A stretch of DNA of 64,000 nucleotides from Williamsia faeni (GCA_003202005.1 QJJF01000013.1:1-64000); one strand, 5' to 3'; shown: positions 1 through 8,526, counted from the stretch's first letter. Made by a program: numbers and translations. Notes: a model not told the origin generated them from the sequence alone.

Positions 1-3
1 CCT

Positions 4-1023
4 ATGATCGACACCGCAAAACTCGCAGCCTGGATGGACGAGCAGAACCTGCCAGGAAAGGGCGAACCGCTGGAGGCCAAGTTCCTCTCCGGCGGTACGC
101 AGAACGAAATCTACAAGCTCACCCGCGGTGAGCATGTCAGCGTGATCCGGCTCCCACCGGCAGCCGCACCAGCCAATCGTGACGACGGCATCATGCGCGA
201 ATGGCGAATCATCGAGGCCCTCGACGGCACCGATGTGCCGCACACCAAGGCCATCGCGGCCTGCGCCGACACTTCAATTCTCGGCCGGGCCTTCTACCTC
301 ATGGGATTTGTCGACGGCTGGTCGCCGATGGACAACAAGAATTGGAAAGAACCGTTCACCAGCGACCCCGAACTGCGTCGAGGTCTGGCGTTCCAGCTGG
401 CCGAGGGCATCGGGCTGCTGTCGAAGGTCGACTGGCAGGCCAAGGGTCTGCAAGACCTCGGTCGCCCGGACGGCTTCCACGAGCGCCAGGTGTCCCGGTG
501 GACGAGGTTCTTCGACCGGATCAAGGGTCGCGAACTCGACGGCATGGACGAGGCCACCGCCTGGCTCAACGCCCACAAGCCGCTCGACTTCATCCCCGGC
601 CTCATGCACGGTGACTACCAGTTCGCCAACGTGATGTACAAGGAAGGCGCACCGGCCCAGCTCGCCGCCATCGTCGACTGGGAAATGGGCACCGTCGGTG
701 ACCCGAAGCTGGACCTGGCGTGGATGATTCAGGGCTGGCCCGAAGACACCAACGCACCCGAGGCCGCCACCTCCAGCTACGTCGACCTGACCGGTATGCC
801 GTCCAAGCAGGAGATGGTCGATCACTACGCGAAGGTGTCGGGCCGTCAGGTCGACGACCTCGACTACTACCTGGTCCTGGCCAAGTGGAAGCTCGCCATC
901 GTCCTCGAACAGGGCTTCCAGCGTGCCGGCGACGACCACAAGCTGCAGTCCTTCGGTTCGATCGTCCCGCAGTTGATGCGTGGAGCAGCCGACTTCGCCG
1001 CGTCGAGCGACTACAAGTCATGA
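4..1023 (+). CDS. APH-family phosphotransferase (acyl-CoA kinase-like)
   Basis: A 339-residue protein of the aminoglycoside phosphotransferase/choline kinase fold. The catalytic-loop motif HGDYQFANVM (about residues 201-210) and the metal-binding motif DWEMGTVGDPKLDLAW (about 225-240) are intact, as is the N-terminal glycine-rich strand SGGTQNEIY. Relatives include the kinase domain of ACAD10/ACAD11 and LvaA of Pseudomonas putida, which phosphorylate 4-hydroxyacyl-CoA before dehydration. The next gene overlaps by ATGA and is an enoyl-CoA hydratase, which fits a kinase acting on hydroxyacyl-CoA. Family assignment is firm; the substrate is inferred. The promoter lies before the window, so this may not be the first gene of the operon. 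Confidence 0.85.
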   Translation: MIDTAKLAAWMDEQNLPGKGEPLEAKFLSGGTQNEIYKLTRGEHVSVIRLPPAAAPANRDDGIMREWRIIEALDGTDVPHTKAIAACADTSILGRAFYLMGFVDGWSPMDNKNWKEPFTSDPELRRGLAFQLAEGIGLLSKVDWQAKGLQDLGRPDGFHERQVSRWTRFFDRIKGRELDGMDEATAWLNAHKPLDFIPGLMHGDYQFANVMYKEGAPAQLAAIVDWEMGTVGDPKLDLAWMIQGWPEDTNAPEAATSSYVDLTGMPSKQEMVDHYAKVSGRQVDDLDYYLVLAKWKLAIVLEQGFQRAGDDHKLQSFGSIVPQLMRGAADFAASSDYKS

Positions 1024-1781
1024 CCGGTACCGAAGAACTCGTCATCGAGCGGCGGGGCGCTGTCCAGATCCTTCGGCTCAATCGCCCCGACGCGCGAAAT
1101 GCGCTCACCGGCAGCTTGCTTCGCGGGATCGGAACGGCGGCTCTGGAAGCCGAGGCCAACCCCGAGATCCGCGCCATCGTGCTCACCGGAACCGGTGACC
1201 GCGCGTTCTGTGCGGGCATGGATCTGAAGGCTTTCGCCGAGGGCGGCGACTTTTCGTCCGAGGGTTACGGAAAGCTGACCAAGGGTGAACTGGCCATTCC
1301 GGTGATCGGCGCTGTCAACGGCACCGCCATCGGCGGCGGTCTCGAACTGCTCCTCGGCTGCGACATCATCGTGTCGTCGTCGGCAGCGAAGTTCGGACTG
1401 CCCGAGGTCAAGCGCGGTCTGTTCCCCGGTGGTGGCGGTACGACCATCGGAACCCGGATCCCGCTCAGCGTCGCCCTGGAGATGACGCTGACCGGAGACT
1501 TCATCACCGCTGACCGGGCGTACGAGCTCGGACTGGTCAACGCTGTTGCCGCTCCGGAAGACGTGCTGGAAACCGCGATCGGTTATGCCGAACGGGTCGC
1601 CGCCAACGCGCCCCTGAGCCTGGCCGCGATCAAGGAACTCGTTCGGCTCTCGGTGTCGGACAGCGCTCTTGCCGACAAGAAGACCGGTGAATGGCAGAAG
1701 ACAGTCTTCAGCAGCAGCGATGCCAAAGAAGGCGCGATGGCGTTCATCGAGAAGCGGACACCGAACTGGCAGGGCCGGTAG
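1020..1781 (+). CDS. enoyl-CoA hydratase/isomerase family protein
   Basis: A 253-residue crotonase-fold protein. It has the usual N-terminal NRPDARNAL segment, the oxyanion-hole stretch AFCAGMDLKAF (about residues 61-71) and the second motif NGTAIGGGLELLLGCD (about 100-115). The C-terminal FIEKRTPNW is typical of the family. The ATG at 1020 overlaps the stop of the upstream kinase gene as ATGA; the open frame continues upstream but only inside that gene. It probably hydrates or isomerises an enoyl-CoA in the same pathway as the kinase and the two dehydrogenases downstream. Exact substrate cannot be read from sequence. Confidence 0.9.
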   Translation: MTGTEELVIERRGAVQILRLNRPDARNALTGSLLRGIGTAALEAEANPEIRAIVLTGTGDRAFCAGMDLKAFAEGGDFSSEGYGKLTKGELAIPVIGAVNGTAIGGGLELLLGCDIIVSSSAAKFGLPEVKRGLFPGGGGTTIGTRIPLSVALEMTLTGDFITADRAYELGLVNAVAAPEDVLETAIGYAERVAANAPLSLAAIKELVRLSVSDSALADKKTGEWQKTVFSSSDAKEGAMAFIEKRTPNWQGR

Positions 1782-1786
1782 GGACG

Positions 1787-2755
1787 ATGCGAGCCGTTGT
1801 CTGCCCGACCCATGGGCTACCGGAAGTTGTTCGGGTAGAGGATGTTCCGTCTACTGAGCTCGGCCCCGGCCAGGCGCGGGTCGGTGTGGTCGCGGCAGCA
1901 GCCAACTTCCCGGACGTGCTGGTGATCGCGAACGAGTACCAGATCAAGATCCCGGTACCGTTCACACCCGGCAGCGAGTTCGCCGGCGTGGTGACCGAAG
2001 TCGCCCCGGACGTGGTCGGTGTCGCGGTCGGTGACCGCGTCACCGGTACCGGCATCGTCGGCGCGTTCGCCGAGGAAGTCGTCGCGAAGGCCAAGAGCCT
2101 GAGCCGGATCCCGGACGGGGTCGGCGAATCGGTGGCCGCCGCCTTCGGCGTCGCGTACCGGACCGCGTATCACTCCCTGCGTTCAGTCGCCCGGGTCGAA
2201 GCCGGTGATCATGTGATCGTGCTCGGCGCCGGCGGCGGTGTCGGCCTGGCCGCGGTACAGCTCTGTGCCGCGCTGGGCGTCACCGTCACCGCCGTCGCCT
2301 CGTCGTCCGAAAAGCTGGATGTGGCAAAGAGTTACGGGGCCACAAACCTCGTCAACTACCGGGAGAGCGACTTGCGCAAGACCCTGCGCGAGCTGTTGCC
2401 CGACGGTGCAGACGCGGTGATCGACCCGGTCGGAGGCGACCTCTCCGAGGCCGCACTCCGTGCCCTCGGCCGGGGTGGACGCTTCGTCACCATCGGTTAT
2501 GCATCCGGCACCATTCCCCGGATTCCGCTCAATCTCATTCTCGTCAAGGGCATTCACGTCCTCGGATTCCAGTTCCAGGACCTCGCTGCGGACGAGTTCC
2601 GGCGCAACGAGGAAGAGCTTGCCGGCCTGCTGAAAGATGGCCGGGTTCTGCCCCACGTCGGTGCGAGCTTCTCGCTCGACGAGACTGCCGCGGCACTGCG
2701 GCTCGTCGCCGACGGCAAAGCCATCGGCAAGATCCTGATCGAGGTCAAGAAATGA
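1787..2755 (+). CDS. NADPH:quinone oxidoreductase-like MDR dehydrogenase
   Basis: A 322-residue zinc-free member of the medium-chain dehydrogenase family, quinone oxidoreductase type. The GroES-like half holds PGSEFAGVV and the Rossmann half holds the NADPH motif GAGGGVGLAAVQL. There is no GHE zinc ligand. The start at 1787 (MRAVVCPTHG) lies 5 bases after the hydratase stop; the longer open frame from 1691 only overlaps that gene. It probably reduces the double bond of an enone or enoyl intermediate. It is coupled to the next gene by an ATGA overlap. Confidence 0.85.
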   Translation: MRAVVCPTHGLPEVVRVEDVPSTELGPGQARVGVVAAAANFPDVLVIANEYQIKIPVPFTPGSEFAGVVTEVAPDVVGVAVGDRVTGTGIVGAFAEEVVAKAKSLSRIPDGVGESVAAAFGVAYRTAYHSLRSVARVEAGDHVIVLGAGGGVGLAAVQLCAALGVTVTAVASSSEKLDVAKSYGATNLVNYRESDLRKTLRELLPDGADAVIDPVGGDLSEAALRALGRGGRFVTIGYASGTIPRIPLNLILVKGIHVLGFQFQDLAADEFRRNEEELAGLLKDGRVLPHVGASFSLDETAAALRLVADGKAIGKILIEVKK

Positions 2756-3765
2756 AATCAGTGATCGTGTCCGGGGTGGGCTCGACAGAGATTATTGAGA
2801 TACCCACTCCGACACCGGGGCCCGACGACGTTCTGATCAAGATGCGAGCGTGCGGCATCTGCGGTTCCGATGGCTTCTACATCTCCATCGGGGGCATTCC
2901 GCCGCTGCAGGGCAAAACTCCCCTCGGTCATGAACCGGCCGGTGAGGTTGTCGAGGTCGGTGCCAAGGTCGAGGGCATTGCCGTCGGCGATCACGTCGTG
3001 ATCAATCCCATGGCCGACGGGACCAGCATGATGGGTGGCGGCGGTCCGGTCGGCGCACTGTCAGAATATGTACTCGTCGAACGTGCCCAGGCCGGGGTCA
3101 ATCTCGCGATCCTTCCCCCCGAGGTGCCGTTCCACGTCGCTGCGCTCAACGAGCCGATGGCTGTGGCCCGGCATGCGGTCAACCGCACCGGCGTCAAGGC
3201 CGGCGACACCGTCGTCGTGTTCGGTGCCGGACCGATCGGTCTCGGCGCGGTCATCGGATTCAAACTGAGCGGTGCCAAACATGTTGTCGTGGCGGATATT
3301 CTGCCGTCACGGCTCGAGAAGGCACTCGCCGTCGGAGCCGATGCCGTGATCAACTCCGCTACCGAAGACGTGGCGGCGCGCCTGCTCGAACTACACGGCC
3401 CCGGTGCAACCGCAACAGGTAAGCCGCGGGTGGGGACCGATATCTATCTCGACGCCGCCGGTGTTCCCGCGGTGCTCGAAACCGCCATCCAGTCGGCCAA
3501 GCATCGCGCGACCATCGGCATCGTCGCGGTTCACAAGAAGCCGGTCGAGGTCGACTTCGGGTTCCTGCTGGGCACCGAGATCAACATCGTCACCGCCATG
3601 GGTTATCCCACGGAGATATTTCAGGTCGCCGAGGAAATCGCCGATCATTGGGAGAAGTTCGCCGTGATCGTGAGTGATCAGTTCGACTTCACCGACGTCC
3701 AACAGGCCCTCACGACCGCATCGACCCCCGGTGCCGCCGACAAGGTTGTCGTCACCTTCGCGTGA
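2752..3765 (+). CDS. zinc-binding alcohol dehydrogenase family protein
   Basis: A 337-residue medium-chain dehydrogenase. Catalytic zinc ligands are visible in CGICGSD and GHEPAGEV, with the EP pair in LNEPMAVA. The coenzyme motif is GAGPIGLGA. The four-cysteine structural-zinc loop is absent, as in sorbitol/threonine/butanediol dehydrogenase subgroups. Last gene of the operon, overlapping the previous stop by ATGA. It probably oxidises a secondary hydroxyl group of a pathway intermediate. The substrate is unknown. Confidence 0.85.
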   Translation: MKSVIVSGVGSTEIIEIPTPTPGPDDVLIKMRACGICGSDGFYISIGGIPPLQGKTPLGHEPAGEVVEVGAKVEGIAVGDHVVINPMADGTSMMGGGGPVGALSEYVLVERAQAGVNLAILPPEVPFHVAALNEPMAVARHAVNRTGVKAGDTVVVFGAGPIGLGAVIGFKLSGAKHVVVADILPSRLEKALAVGADAVINSATEDVAARLLELHGPGATATGKPRVGTDIYLDAAGVPAVLETAIQSAKHRATIGIVAVHKKPVEVDFGFLLGTEINIVTAMGYPTEIFQVAEEIADHWEKFAVIVSDQFDFTDVQQALTTASTPGAADKVVVTFA

Positions 3766-3786
3766 CCTTTTGCAACCCACCGAGGA

Positions 3787-3828
3787 GCGTCAGCCGGGAC
3801 TTCCGAAAGGCAGGACCTCGGCTGACGC
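3787..3828. terminator. hairpin terminator between convergent operons
   Basis: A perfect 10-bp stem (GCGTCAGCCG paired with CGGCTGACGC) with a 22-base loop, between the stop at 3765 (+) and the stop at 3847 (-). There is no long T run, so it is best read as a bidirectional, partly Rho-independent terminator. Confidence 0.6.
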
Positions 3829-3846
3829 ACTTCTGTACCGCACGGG

Positions 3847-4410
3847 TTACGTAGCGAAGACTTCGGTGTGCCGGCTGCCGTCGAGCGAAATGGTGCCGAC
3901 TGCTTCCAACGCTCTGTTCTTGAATGCCTTTGCCGCGATACTCATTCGGTACTCGCGAAGTCGTGGACGGTCGATGGTTTTCAGGTCACCCCACAGCAAG
4001 AAGTCTGCGGCCGCGCAGTCGAACCGCCTCGACAACACTTCCGGGAGTTCTTGTCGTGCACGAAATAGATCCGCCTGCCCCATGACAGCATCAACCGTCA
4101 GATCGTCGCCTGGCAGCGACGATCTGTACGTACTCAACGTGCGTTTCGAGTCCAGATCGAGCACGCGGGCCCCGAGGATCTGAAGTGCCCGACATCCCGC
4201 GTTTGCCGGAGCAATCACGGTGACATCCCAACCCGCGATTCCGTAATCGAAGAGAAACCCCCCGGCATGTTGCACAATTTCGGCCACGCTCGTTCCGACT
4301 ACTGCGATCCGGTACCGACGGCAATTCTTACGGTCGTTGCCACGGGCACGAATGATTTCGGTGTGGGTGGCGATGCCTGCGTCAACAACTTCCAGCCTTC
4401 GAGCTTCCAT
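3847..4410 (-). CDS. uncharacterised protein, paralogue A of a three-copy family
   Basis: A 187-residue soluble protein that I do not recognise. It shares a core with the proteins at 8527-9144 and 9220-9723: YR(I/L)xVV, then HAGGFLFDYGIAGWDVTV, then RALQILGARVLDLD, and later LLWGD and AAKAFKNRAL. The pattern of alternating hydrophobic strands and glycines suggests an alpha/beta fold, which is inference. It is the last gene of the operon led by the Rieske-less oxygenase and starts 30 bases after the SDR stop. No catalytic motif or membrane segment is visible. Confidence 0.75.
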   Translation of the reverse strand: MEARRLEVVDAGIATHTEIIRARGNDRKNCRRYRIAVVGTSVAEIVQHAGGFLFDYGIAGWDVTVIAPANAGCRALQILGARVLDLDSKRTLSTYRSSLPGDDLTVDAVMGQADLFRARQELPEVLSRRFDCAAADFLLWGDLKTIDRPRLREYRMSIAAKAFKNRALEAVGTISLDGSRHTEVFAT

Positions 4411-4440
4411 ATTGCTCCGTCCGGTGATCGTCTTGCCGCA

Positions 4441-5151
4441 CTATGTGTTTCGGCCGCCGTTGACTCCCAGGATCTGCCCGGTGATGTAGCTCGCATCGTC
4501 GGAGATCAGGAACGCGCAGGCGGCGGCGATGTCCTCGGGTTTGCCGACGCGGCGTACCGGTGTCCGCAGGATGTGGTCTTCGATGGTCCCACCGAGACGA
4601 TTGAGTTCCTCGTCGCGGCGTAGCAATGGCGTGTCCACGAAACCGGGCGGGACCGCATTGACCGTGATACCGACTTGACCGAGTTCGAGAGCCAGCGACT
4701 TGGTCAGTCCGTTGATCGCGGACTTGGCGGCCACATAATGGGCCATGTAGGGCTGGCCTGCATGCGCACTTGACGACGAGATGTTGACGATCCGGCCCCA
4801 CTTGGCCTTCAGCATGTCCGGTAACACGGCTTGGATGCAGTGGTAGGTGCCGTGCAGATTGACGTCTATGACCTTCTGCCACGCATCGAAGTCGATGTCC
4901 ACGAACCGTGCGTTACCGACGATGCCGGCGGAGTTCACGAGAATGGTGATGGGGCCGAGGTCTTCGCGGATCGCGCCCAGTACGGTGTCGATCTGCTCGC
5001 GACTGGTGACGTCGACCGTGTATGCATTCTTCTCCTCGCTGGGAGTCCGATCGAGGGTGGCGACGTTGTAGCCTTCGGCGGTCAGACGCTGCGCGATCGC
5101 CTGACCGATGCCGGAGCCACCGCCGGTGACAACCGCAGTTTTCACGCCCAT
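4441..5151 (-). CDS. SDR family oxidoreductase (FabG-like)
   Basis: A 236-residue classical short-chain dehydrogenase. It has the coenzyme motif TGGGSGIGQAIA (about residues 9-20), NSAGIVG, the catalytic serine in VNISSSSAHAG, and the Y-x3-K pair in HYVAAKSAING. The C-terminus YITGQILGVNGG is typical. It overlaps the end of the TauD-like gene by 10 bases, so translation is probably coupled. It likely interconverts a hydroxyl and a keto group on the product of the upstream oxygenases. Confidence 0.9.
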   Translation of the reverse strand: MGVKTAVVTGGGSGIGQAIAQRLTAEGYNVATLDRTPSEEKNAYTVDVTSREQIDTVLGAIREDLGPITILVNSAGIVGNARFVDIDFDAWQKVIDVNLHGTYHCIQAVLPDMLKAKWGRIVNISSSSAHAGQPYMAHYVAAKSAINGLTKSLALELGQVGITVNAVPPGFVDTPLLRRDEELNRLGGTIEDHILRTPVRRVGKPEDIAAACAFLISDDASYITGQILGVNGGRNT

Positions 5152-5978
5152 GGTTCGCTCCCTGCAATGGTCGTCCGTTTCATCGTTCGTTCCGATGTCG
5201 GGTCGTAGGGCAGGGCTCGGTGCAGCATTCCGGTGTTGTCCCAGATCACAACATCACCAACCTTCCAGTTGTGGGTATAAACGAACTGCTCCCGGGTCGA
5301 CCAGGCGAGAAGTTCGTCAAGGAGTTCGCGGCTTTCCTGCGGTCGCATGCCGACGATGTGATCTGCCGTGGCCCCGATCGCCAGGGACCGGCGCCCGTCC
5401 GCGCGATTCCAGACCAAAGACGTTTCGTGAGTGGGCTGGGAACGCCAGGCAGCGATCTGCTTGTCGCTGGGATCCGGGTAAACGAGTCGTTGTGAAGCCT
5501 CGAAACTATGCACGACCCGTAATCCGTCATAGCGTTTGCGGTCATGCTCAGGCAGGCTCTCGTACGCGACGTACGTGCTCGCGAACTCTGTCCCGCCACC
5601 GACCATCGCAACGTGGCGGGCGGTGAGCATGGTCGCTTTCGCCGGCACATCGTTGGTGGTGTCGTCGATGTGCCAGTTGAACGTTCCCTTGAGATACTCG
5701 GCCATCGAATTCTTGGCTGGATCAAGGGAGACGGTGAAGATCTTCTTCCCAACCGGAGCGAGTACCTCGCCGAGTTTGCCGCTGAATGCGATCTGCTGCT
5801 CGTCGTCGAGATCGAGTCCACGGATCAGCAAGACGCCACGCCATTTGAGTGCCTCCAGGCAACGGGCGGCCACCAGGTCGTCCGTCAAATCGTCGACCCC
5901 AGAAACCTCGACTCCCAATGCCGGCGTCAGTGCCGTGGTCTGCATCCCGGAATGGAGATGTCGATCGGATAAACCCAT
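5142..5978 (-). CDS. TauD/TfdA-family Fe(II)/2-oxoglutarate dioxygenase
   Basis: A 278-residue protein of the TauD family. The iron ligands fit H-x-D in NWHIDDTTND and a distal His in LHRALPYDP near the C-terminus, with a downstream Arg (SERTMKRT) for 2-oxoglutarate. The start at 5978 (MGLSDRH) follows a purine-rich stretch; the open frame extends further but only into the neighbouring gene. It probably hydroxylates an unactivated carbon. Together with the adjacent oxygenase homologue it makes this an oxygenation operon; the substrate is unknown. Confidence 0.85.
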   Translation of the reverse strand: MGLSDRHLHSGMQTTALTPALGVEVSGVDDLTDDLVAARCLEALKWRGVLLIRGLDLDDEQQIAFSGKLGEVLAPVGKKIFTVSLDPAKNSMAEYLKGTFNWHIDDTTNDVPAKATMLTARHVAMVGGGTEFASTYVAYESLPEHDRKRYDGLRVVHSFEASQRLVYPDPSDKQIAAWRSQPTHETSLVWNRADGRRSLAIGATADHIVGMRPQESRELLDELLAWSTREQFVYTHNWKVGDVVIWDNTGMLHRALPYDPTSERTMKRTTIAGSEPWA

Positions 5979-6018
5979 GGTGCGAAAGACCTTTCGGCAC
6001 AGTATGCGTATCTGGTTG

Positions 6019-6369
6019 TCAGGGAACGGGTTCGATGACGGCGTCCATGCTTGAGGCACCGGTGTCGGGGACGCGGGGCTGATGCCACGCCTCGATGGGA
6101 AACGACACATTGATCAACGAATACGTCAGCAGCAGAAGCTTATACGCATCGTCGGGAAGGTCATCGAGTGGAAAATTGTCAAGGTAGACAGCGGCGTCAC
6201 CAAGGCGCGGGAAGGCAACATCGTAGAATGCCTGCAACTCGACCATCGTGCTCGAGAGTCGTTTTGCGTAGCGTTCACCTTCTGATTGCAGCGCCCAGTC
6301 GGCAAACGGTTCGAGATCGGCGAAGGCAGCGGGAAGTACGTTGGACACGTTCGTCTCTCCTGTGATCAT
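6019..6369 (-). CDS. small partner protein of the oxygenase (copy 1)
   Basis: A 116-residue acidic, largely helical protein with no recognised domain. It is clearly homologous to the 108-residue protein at 24733-25059: both share FADLE-x-F-x-DW, ERYAKRL, FYD, DLP and the C-terminal block VSFPIE-x-W-x-QPRV. In both loci the gene directly follows an oxygenase alpha-subunit gene. Here the stop and start overlap by one base (TAATG). It is much shorter than the usual beta subunits and lacks their typical fold signature, so a dedicated accessory or chaperone role is possible but unproven. Confidence 0.75.
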   Translation of the reverse strand: MITGETNVSNVLPAAFADLEPFADWALQSEGERYAKRLSSTMVELQAFYDVAFPRLGDAAVYLDNFPLDDLPDDAYKLLLLTYSLINVSFPIEAWHQPRVPDTGASSMDAVIEPVP

Positions 6370-7550
6370 TACTGATTGGCCGCTGAGAATGACGTTTCCT
6401 CCGAGCGACTTCGGACATCCTCGACAAAGCGGCGCGCCGAGGTATGCAAGTGCCGGAGCAGCACTTCCTGATCGCAGAGCGGGAACTCGCTAACAGTTCT
6501 CGTCTCGAGCATGGTCTGGGTGGCTTCAAGGGTGTTGCAGTCCTGGAGGCCGAACTCCTTGAACGTGACCGCAGCCATTTCCTGTCGCATCCGGTCAGAG
6601 GGCGTCTTGGGTGGCGCCATGTACAGCGTTCCCTCGAAGATGTGTTCGTTGTAGGCAGTGGGCCAGTAGTGATACGTCAGGTACCAGCCCGGTTCCCACA
6701 CGACGATCATGAAGTTCGGGAAGAAGACATACGAATCCAGTCCCCAAGAGCGGTGCTTGGTCGGATTGAGTCCTGAGGGGAGCGTCGCGAGCTCGGAAAT
6801 GTCCGGCTTGTCCCATGGCCCGAAGTTTCCGCTCCGCAGAACACGTTCGGTCGGCTTGACCATCATCGGATCCTTGGGCGGTGCCATGCCGCCCCACGAA
6901 GACACCATGCCGTGAGGACCGTCGATGTCATAGTGCAGCGCTTCGAATCCATAGCTCATCAGCTTGACCGACTCGTCGGACACATACTGTTTCGCATGCA
7001 GCACCGGCGCGTGATAGAACTCGGCAAACGCGTCGATGTAGAGCTTCCAGTTGCTGCGCACATGCGACTGGAACTTGTAGACGTGCGTCAGCTTGTCGAA
7101 GGGATACCCCGTCATACCGGCTGCGAACTTGCCGAGGAAATCGGCCAGCGGCTTGGTGTTGTCCTGGTCGAAGTTGACGAAGACAAACCCTTCCCAGACA
7201 TCTACTTGCAGTGGGGTCAAACCAGATTCGAGGTTCTCGAAGTCAAAAGTATCGTGCTGCAGAAACGCGGGCCGGCCGTGGAGTGCGTAGCTCCAGGCGC
7301 GCATTTCTCCGCTGTGATCTGCGGCGATCACCACCGATGAGCGGACCGCATCGATCGGCTTGATGAAGAACGCGCCGACCGCCGGAGCCTGTTCGACCCG
7401 CCCGACATTGAGCCACGAATGCCCGAAGACGGCCTCGCGTTCGACCTCGAAGTACTCCGGGCTGATCGAGTCGTCGTACGACATCGGACCGGTGTCGAGA
7501 CCGAAATGCTCGGTCCAACTTCCTTCTGGTGGTTTCGGAAAATGTGCCAT
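6369..7550 (-). CDS. Rieske-less ring-hydroxylating oxygenase alpha-subunit homologue
   Basis: A 393-residue homologue of the intact oxygenase at 23481-24752, aligned along its whole length from MAHF to near the C-terminus. It lacks, in frame, the roughly 35 residues that carry C-x-H and C-x2-H of the Rieske [2Fe-2S] cluster. The sequence runs from SGEMRAW directly into SYALHG. The mononuclear iron site is kept: DAFAEFYHAPVLH (Asp173, His180, His185) and Asp337 in LQDCNTLEATQ. The start at 7550 matches the paralogue and has GAAGGA upstream; the open frame extends to 7643. First gene of its operon, divergent from a TetR gene. Confidence 0.85.
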   Translation of the reverse strand: MAHFPKPPEGSWTEHFGLDTGPMSYDDSISPEYFEVEREAVFGHSWLNVGRVEQAPAVGAFFIKPIDAVRSSVVIAADHSGEMRAWSYALHGRPAFLQHDTFDFENLESGLTPLQVDVWEGFVFVNFDQDNTKPLADFLGKFAAGMTGYPFDKLTHVYKFQSHVRSNWKLYIDAFAEFYHAPVLHAKQYVSDESVKLMSYGFEALHYDIDGPHGMVSSWGGMAPPKDPMMVKPTERVLRSGNFGPWDKPDISELATLPSGLNPTKHRSWGLDSYVFFPNFMIVVWEPGWYLTYHYWPTAYNEHIFEGTLYMAPPKTPSDRMRQEMAAVTFKEFGLQDCNTLEATQTMLETRTVSEFPLCDQEVLLRHLHTSARRFVEDVRSRSEETSFSAANQ

Positions 7551-7653
7551 GCTCGGTGTCCTTCCCGACAACTGATACGACGGATCTGTGCGCAACATGA
7601 AAGAACTTGCTCGGCTGTGAAGAGTGGGCCTTGCGTTCTCCAAGGGGCTACCT

Positions 7654-7680
7654 CTTAAGGTGACCGGCGGTCCACTTAAG
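7654..7680. promoter_or_regulatory. operator-like dyad 1 between oxygenase operon and TetR gene
   Basis: A 27-bp region with dyad symmetry centred on 7667. The core GACCGGCGGTC (7662-7672) is a perfect 5+1+5 palindrome, flanked on both sides by CTTAAG. It lies between the divergent starts at 7550 and 7736, so it is a probable binding site of the neighbouring TetR protein. Confidence 0.6.
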
Positions 7681-7695
7681 ACTACTTGTAGAATA

Positions 7696-7710
7696 TGGAC
7701 CAGCGGTCAA
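7696..7710. promoter_or_regulatory. operator-like dyad 2 upstream of TetR gene
   Basis: The box TGGACCAGCGGTCAA repeats the core of dyad 1 (GACC-N3-GGTC at 7698-7708). The two centres are 36 bp apart, and the box is 25 bases before the TetR start, which fits autoregulation. Confidence 0.5.
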
Positions 7711-7735
7711 CTTGTCAACCACTTAGGGTGCATAC

Positions 7736-8317
7736 ATGAGTCAGCAGGGTGTGAAGCGAGAACGAAGCGATGCGGCTCGCAATCGACGCGCCATTCTCGA
7801 TACGACGGACCTTTTACTTTCACAACACGGTGCCGGCAACATCTCCATCGATCAGATCGCAGCTGCCGCGGGTGTCGGCAAAGGCACGATCTTTCACCGC
7901 TTCGGTAGTCGCGCGGGGCTGATGAGAGCGCTGGTGGTCGAACGCGCGGAGATACTTCGCCAGGCCGTGATCGACGGACCGCCCCCATTGGGTCCGGGCG
8001 CCCCGGCCGCCACCAGACTCCTGGCCTTCTTTGATGCCATGTTCGAGCTGATCGTGGACAACGTCGAGCTGATGATCGCGTACGACAACGCGACCACAAA
8101 TACACAGGCGGACGAGATCAACGCGTTCTGGCATCGTCACATCGCACAGTTACTGAGCGAGGCCAGGCCAGAAGTCGATGCCGCGATCATGGCGCAAGTA
8201 CTGCTGAGCACTCTCAACCCCGATGTCGTCCTTCACCAAATTCGGACCGATCACACCGCGCGTCTCGCGGCAGCTGTACATAGTGTTATCAAATCAGTTG
8301 TCGCACAAGATGACTGA
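7736..8317 (+). CDS. TetR/AcrR family transcriptional regulator
   Basis: A 193-residue TetR protein. The N-terminal helix-turn-helix is at about residues 30-60 (ISIDQIAAAAGVGKGTIFHRF). The C-terminal ligand domain is divergent, as usual. It is divergent from the Rieske-less oxygenase operon and the 185-bp gap contains two related dyads, so it probably represses that operon and itself. Paralogue B of the unknown family follows on the same strand. The inducer is unknown. Confidence 0.9.
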   Translation: MSQQGVKRERSDAARNRRAILDTTDLLLSQHGAGNISIDQIAAAAGVGKGTIFHRFGSRAGLMRALVVERAEILRQAVIDGPPPLGPGAPAATRLLAFFDAMFELIVDNVELMIAYDNATTNTQADEINAFWHRHIAQLLSEARPEVDAAIMAQVLLSTLNPDVVLHQIRTDHTARLAAAVHSVIKSVVAQDD

Positions 8318-8526
8318 CTGCTCACTGCACCGCCGGTGAGCGCTCAGACCGCGACTCGCCGGCAACCAGGCTCGTGTCCGACACGATTGAACAGATAGCC
8401 ACCACATGTACAACTGCCATCGAATCTGCGAATCCGCGACCATAAATGCACTCCCCGGTCACAATGTTCTTTGTGAGCGGAGCAGCCAAATGGCCCACAC
8501 CGTCGTCGGAACCTGGCCGGGCAACA

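Noticed and set aside
7240-7330. A frameshift or sequencing error as the cause of the missing Rieske motif
   Set aside because: The frame is open and keeps alignment on both sides of the gap, and no cysteine-rich segment is encoded in the other frames nearby. An in-frame deletion is the simplest reading, though one genome cannot exclude assembly loss.
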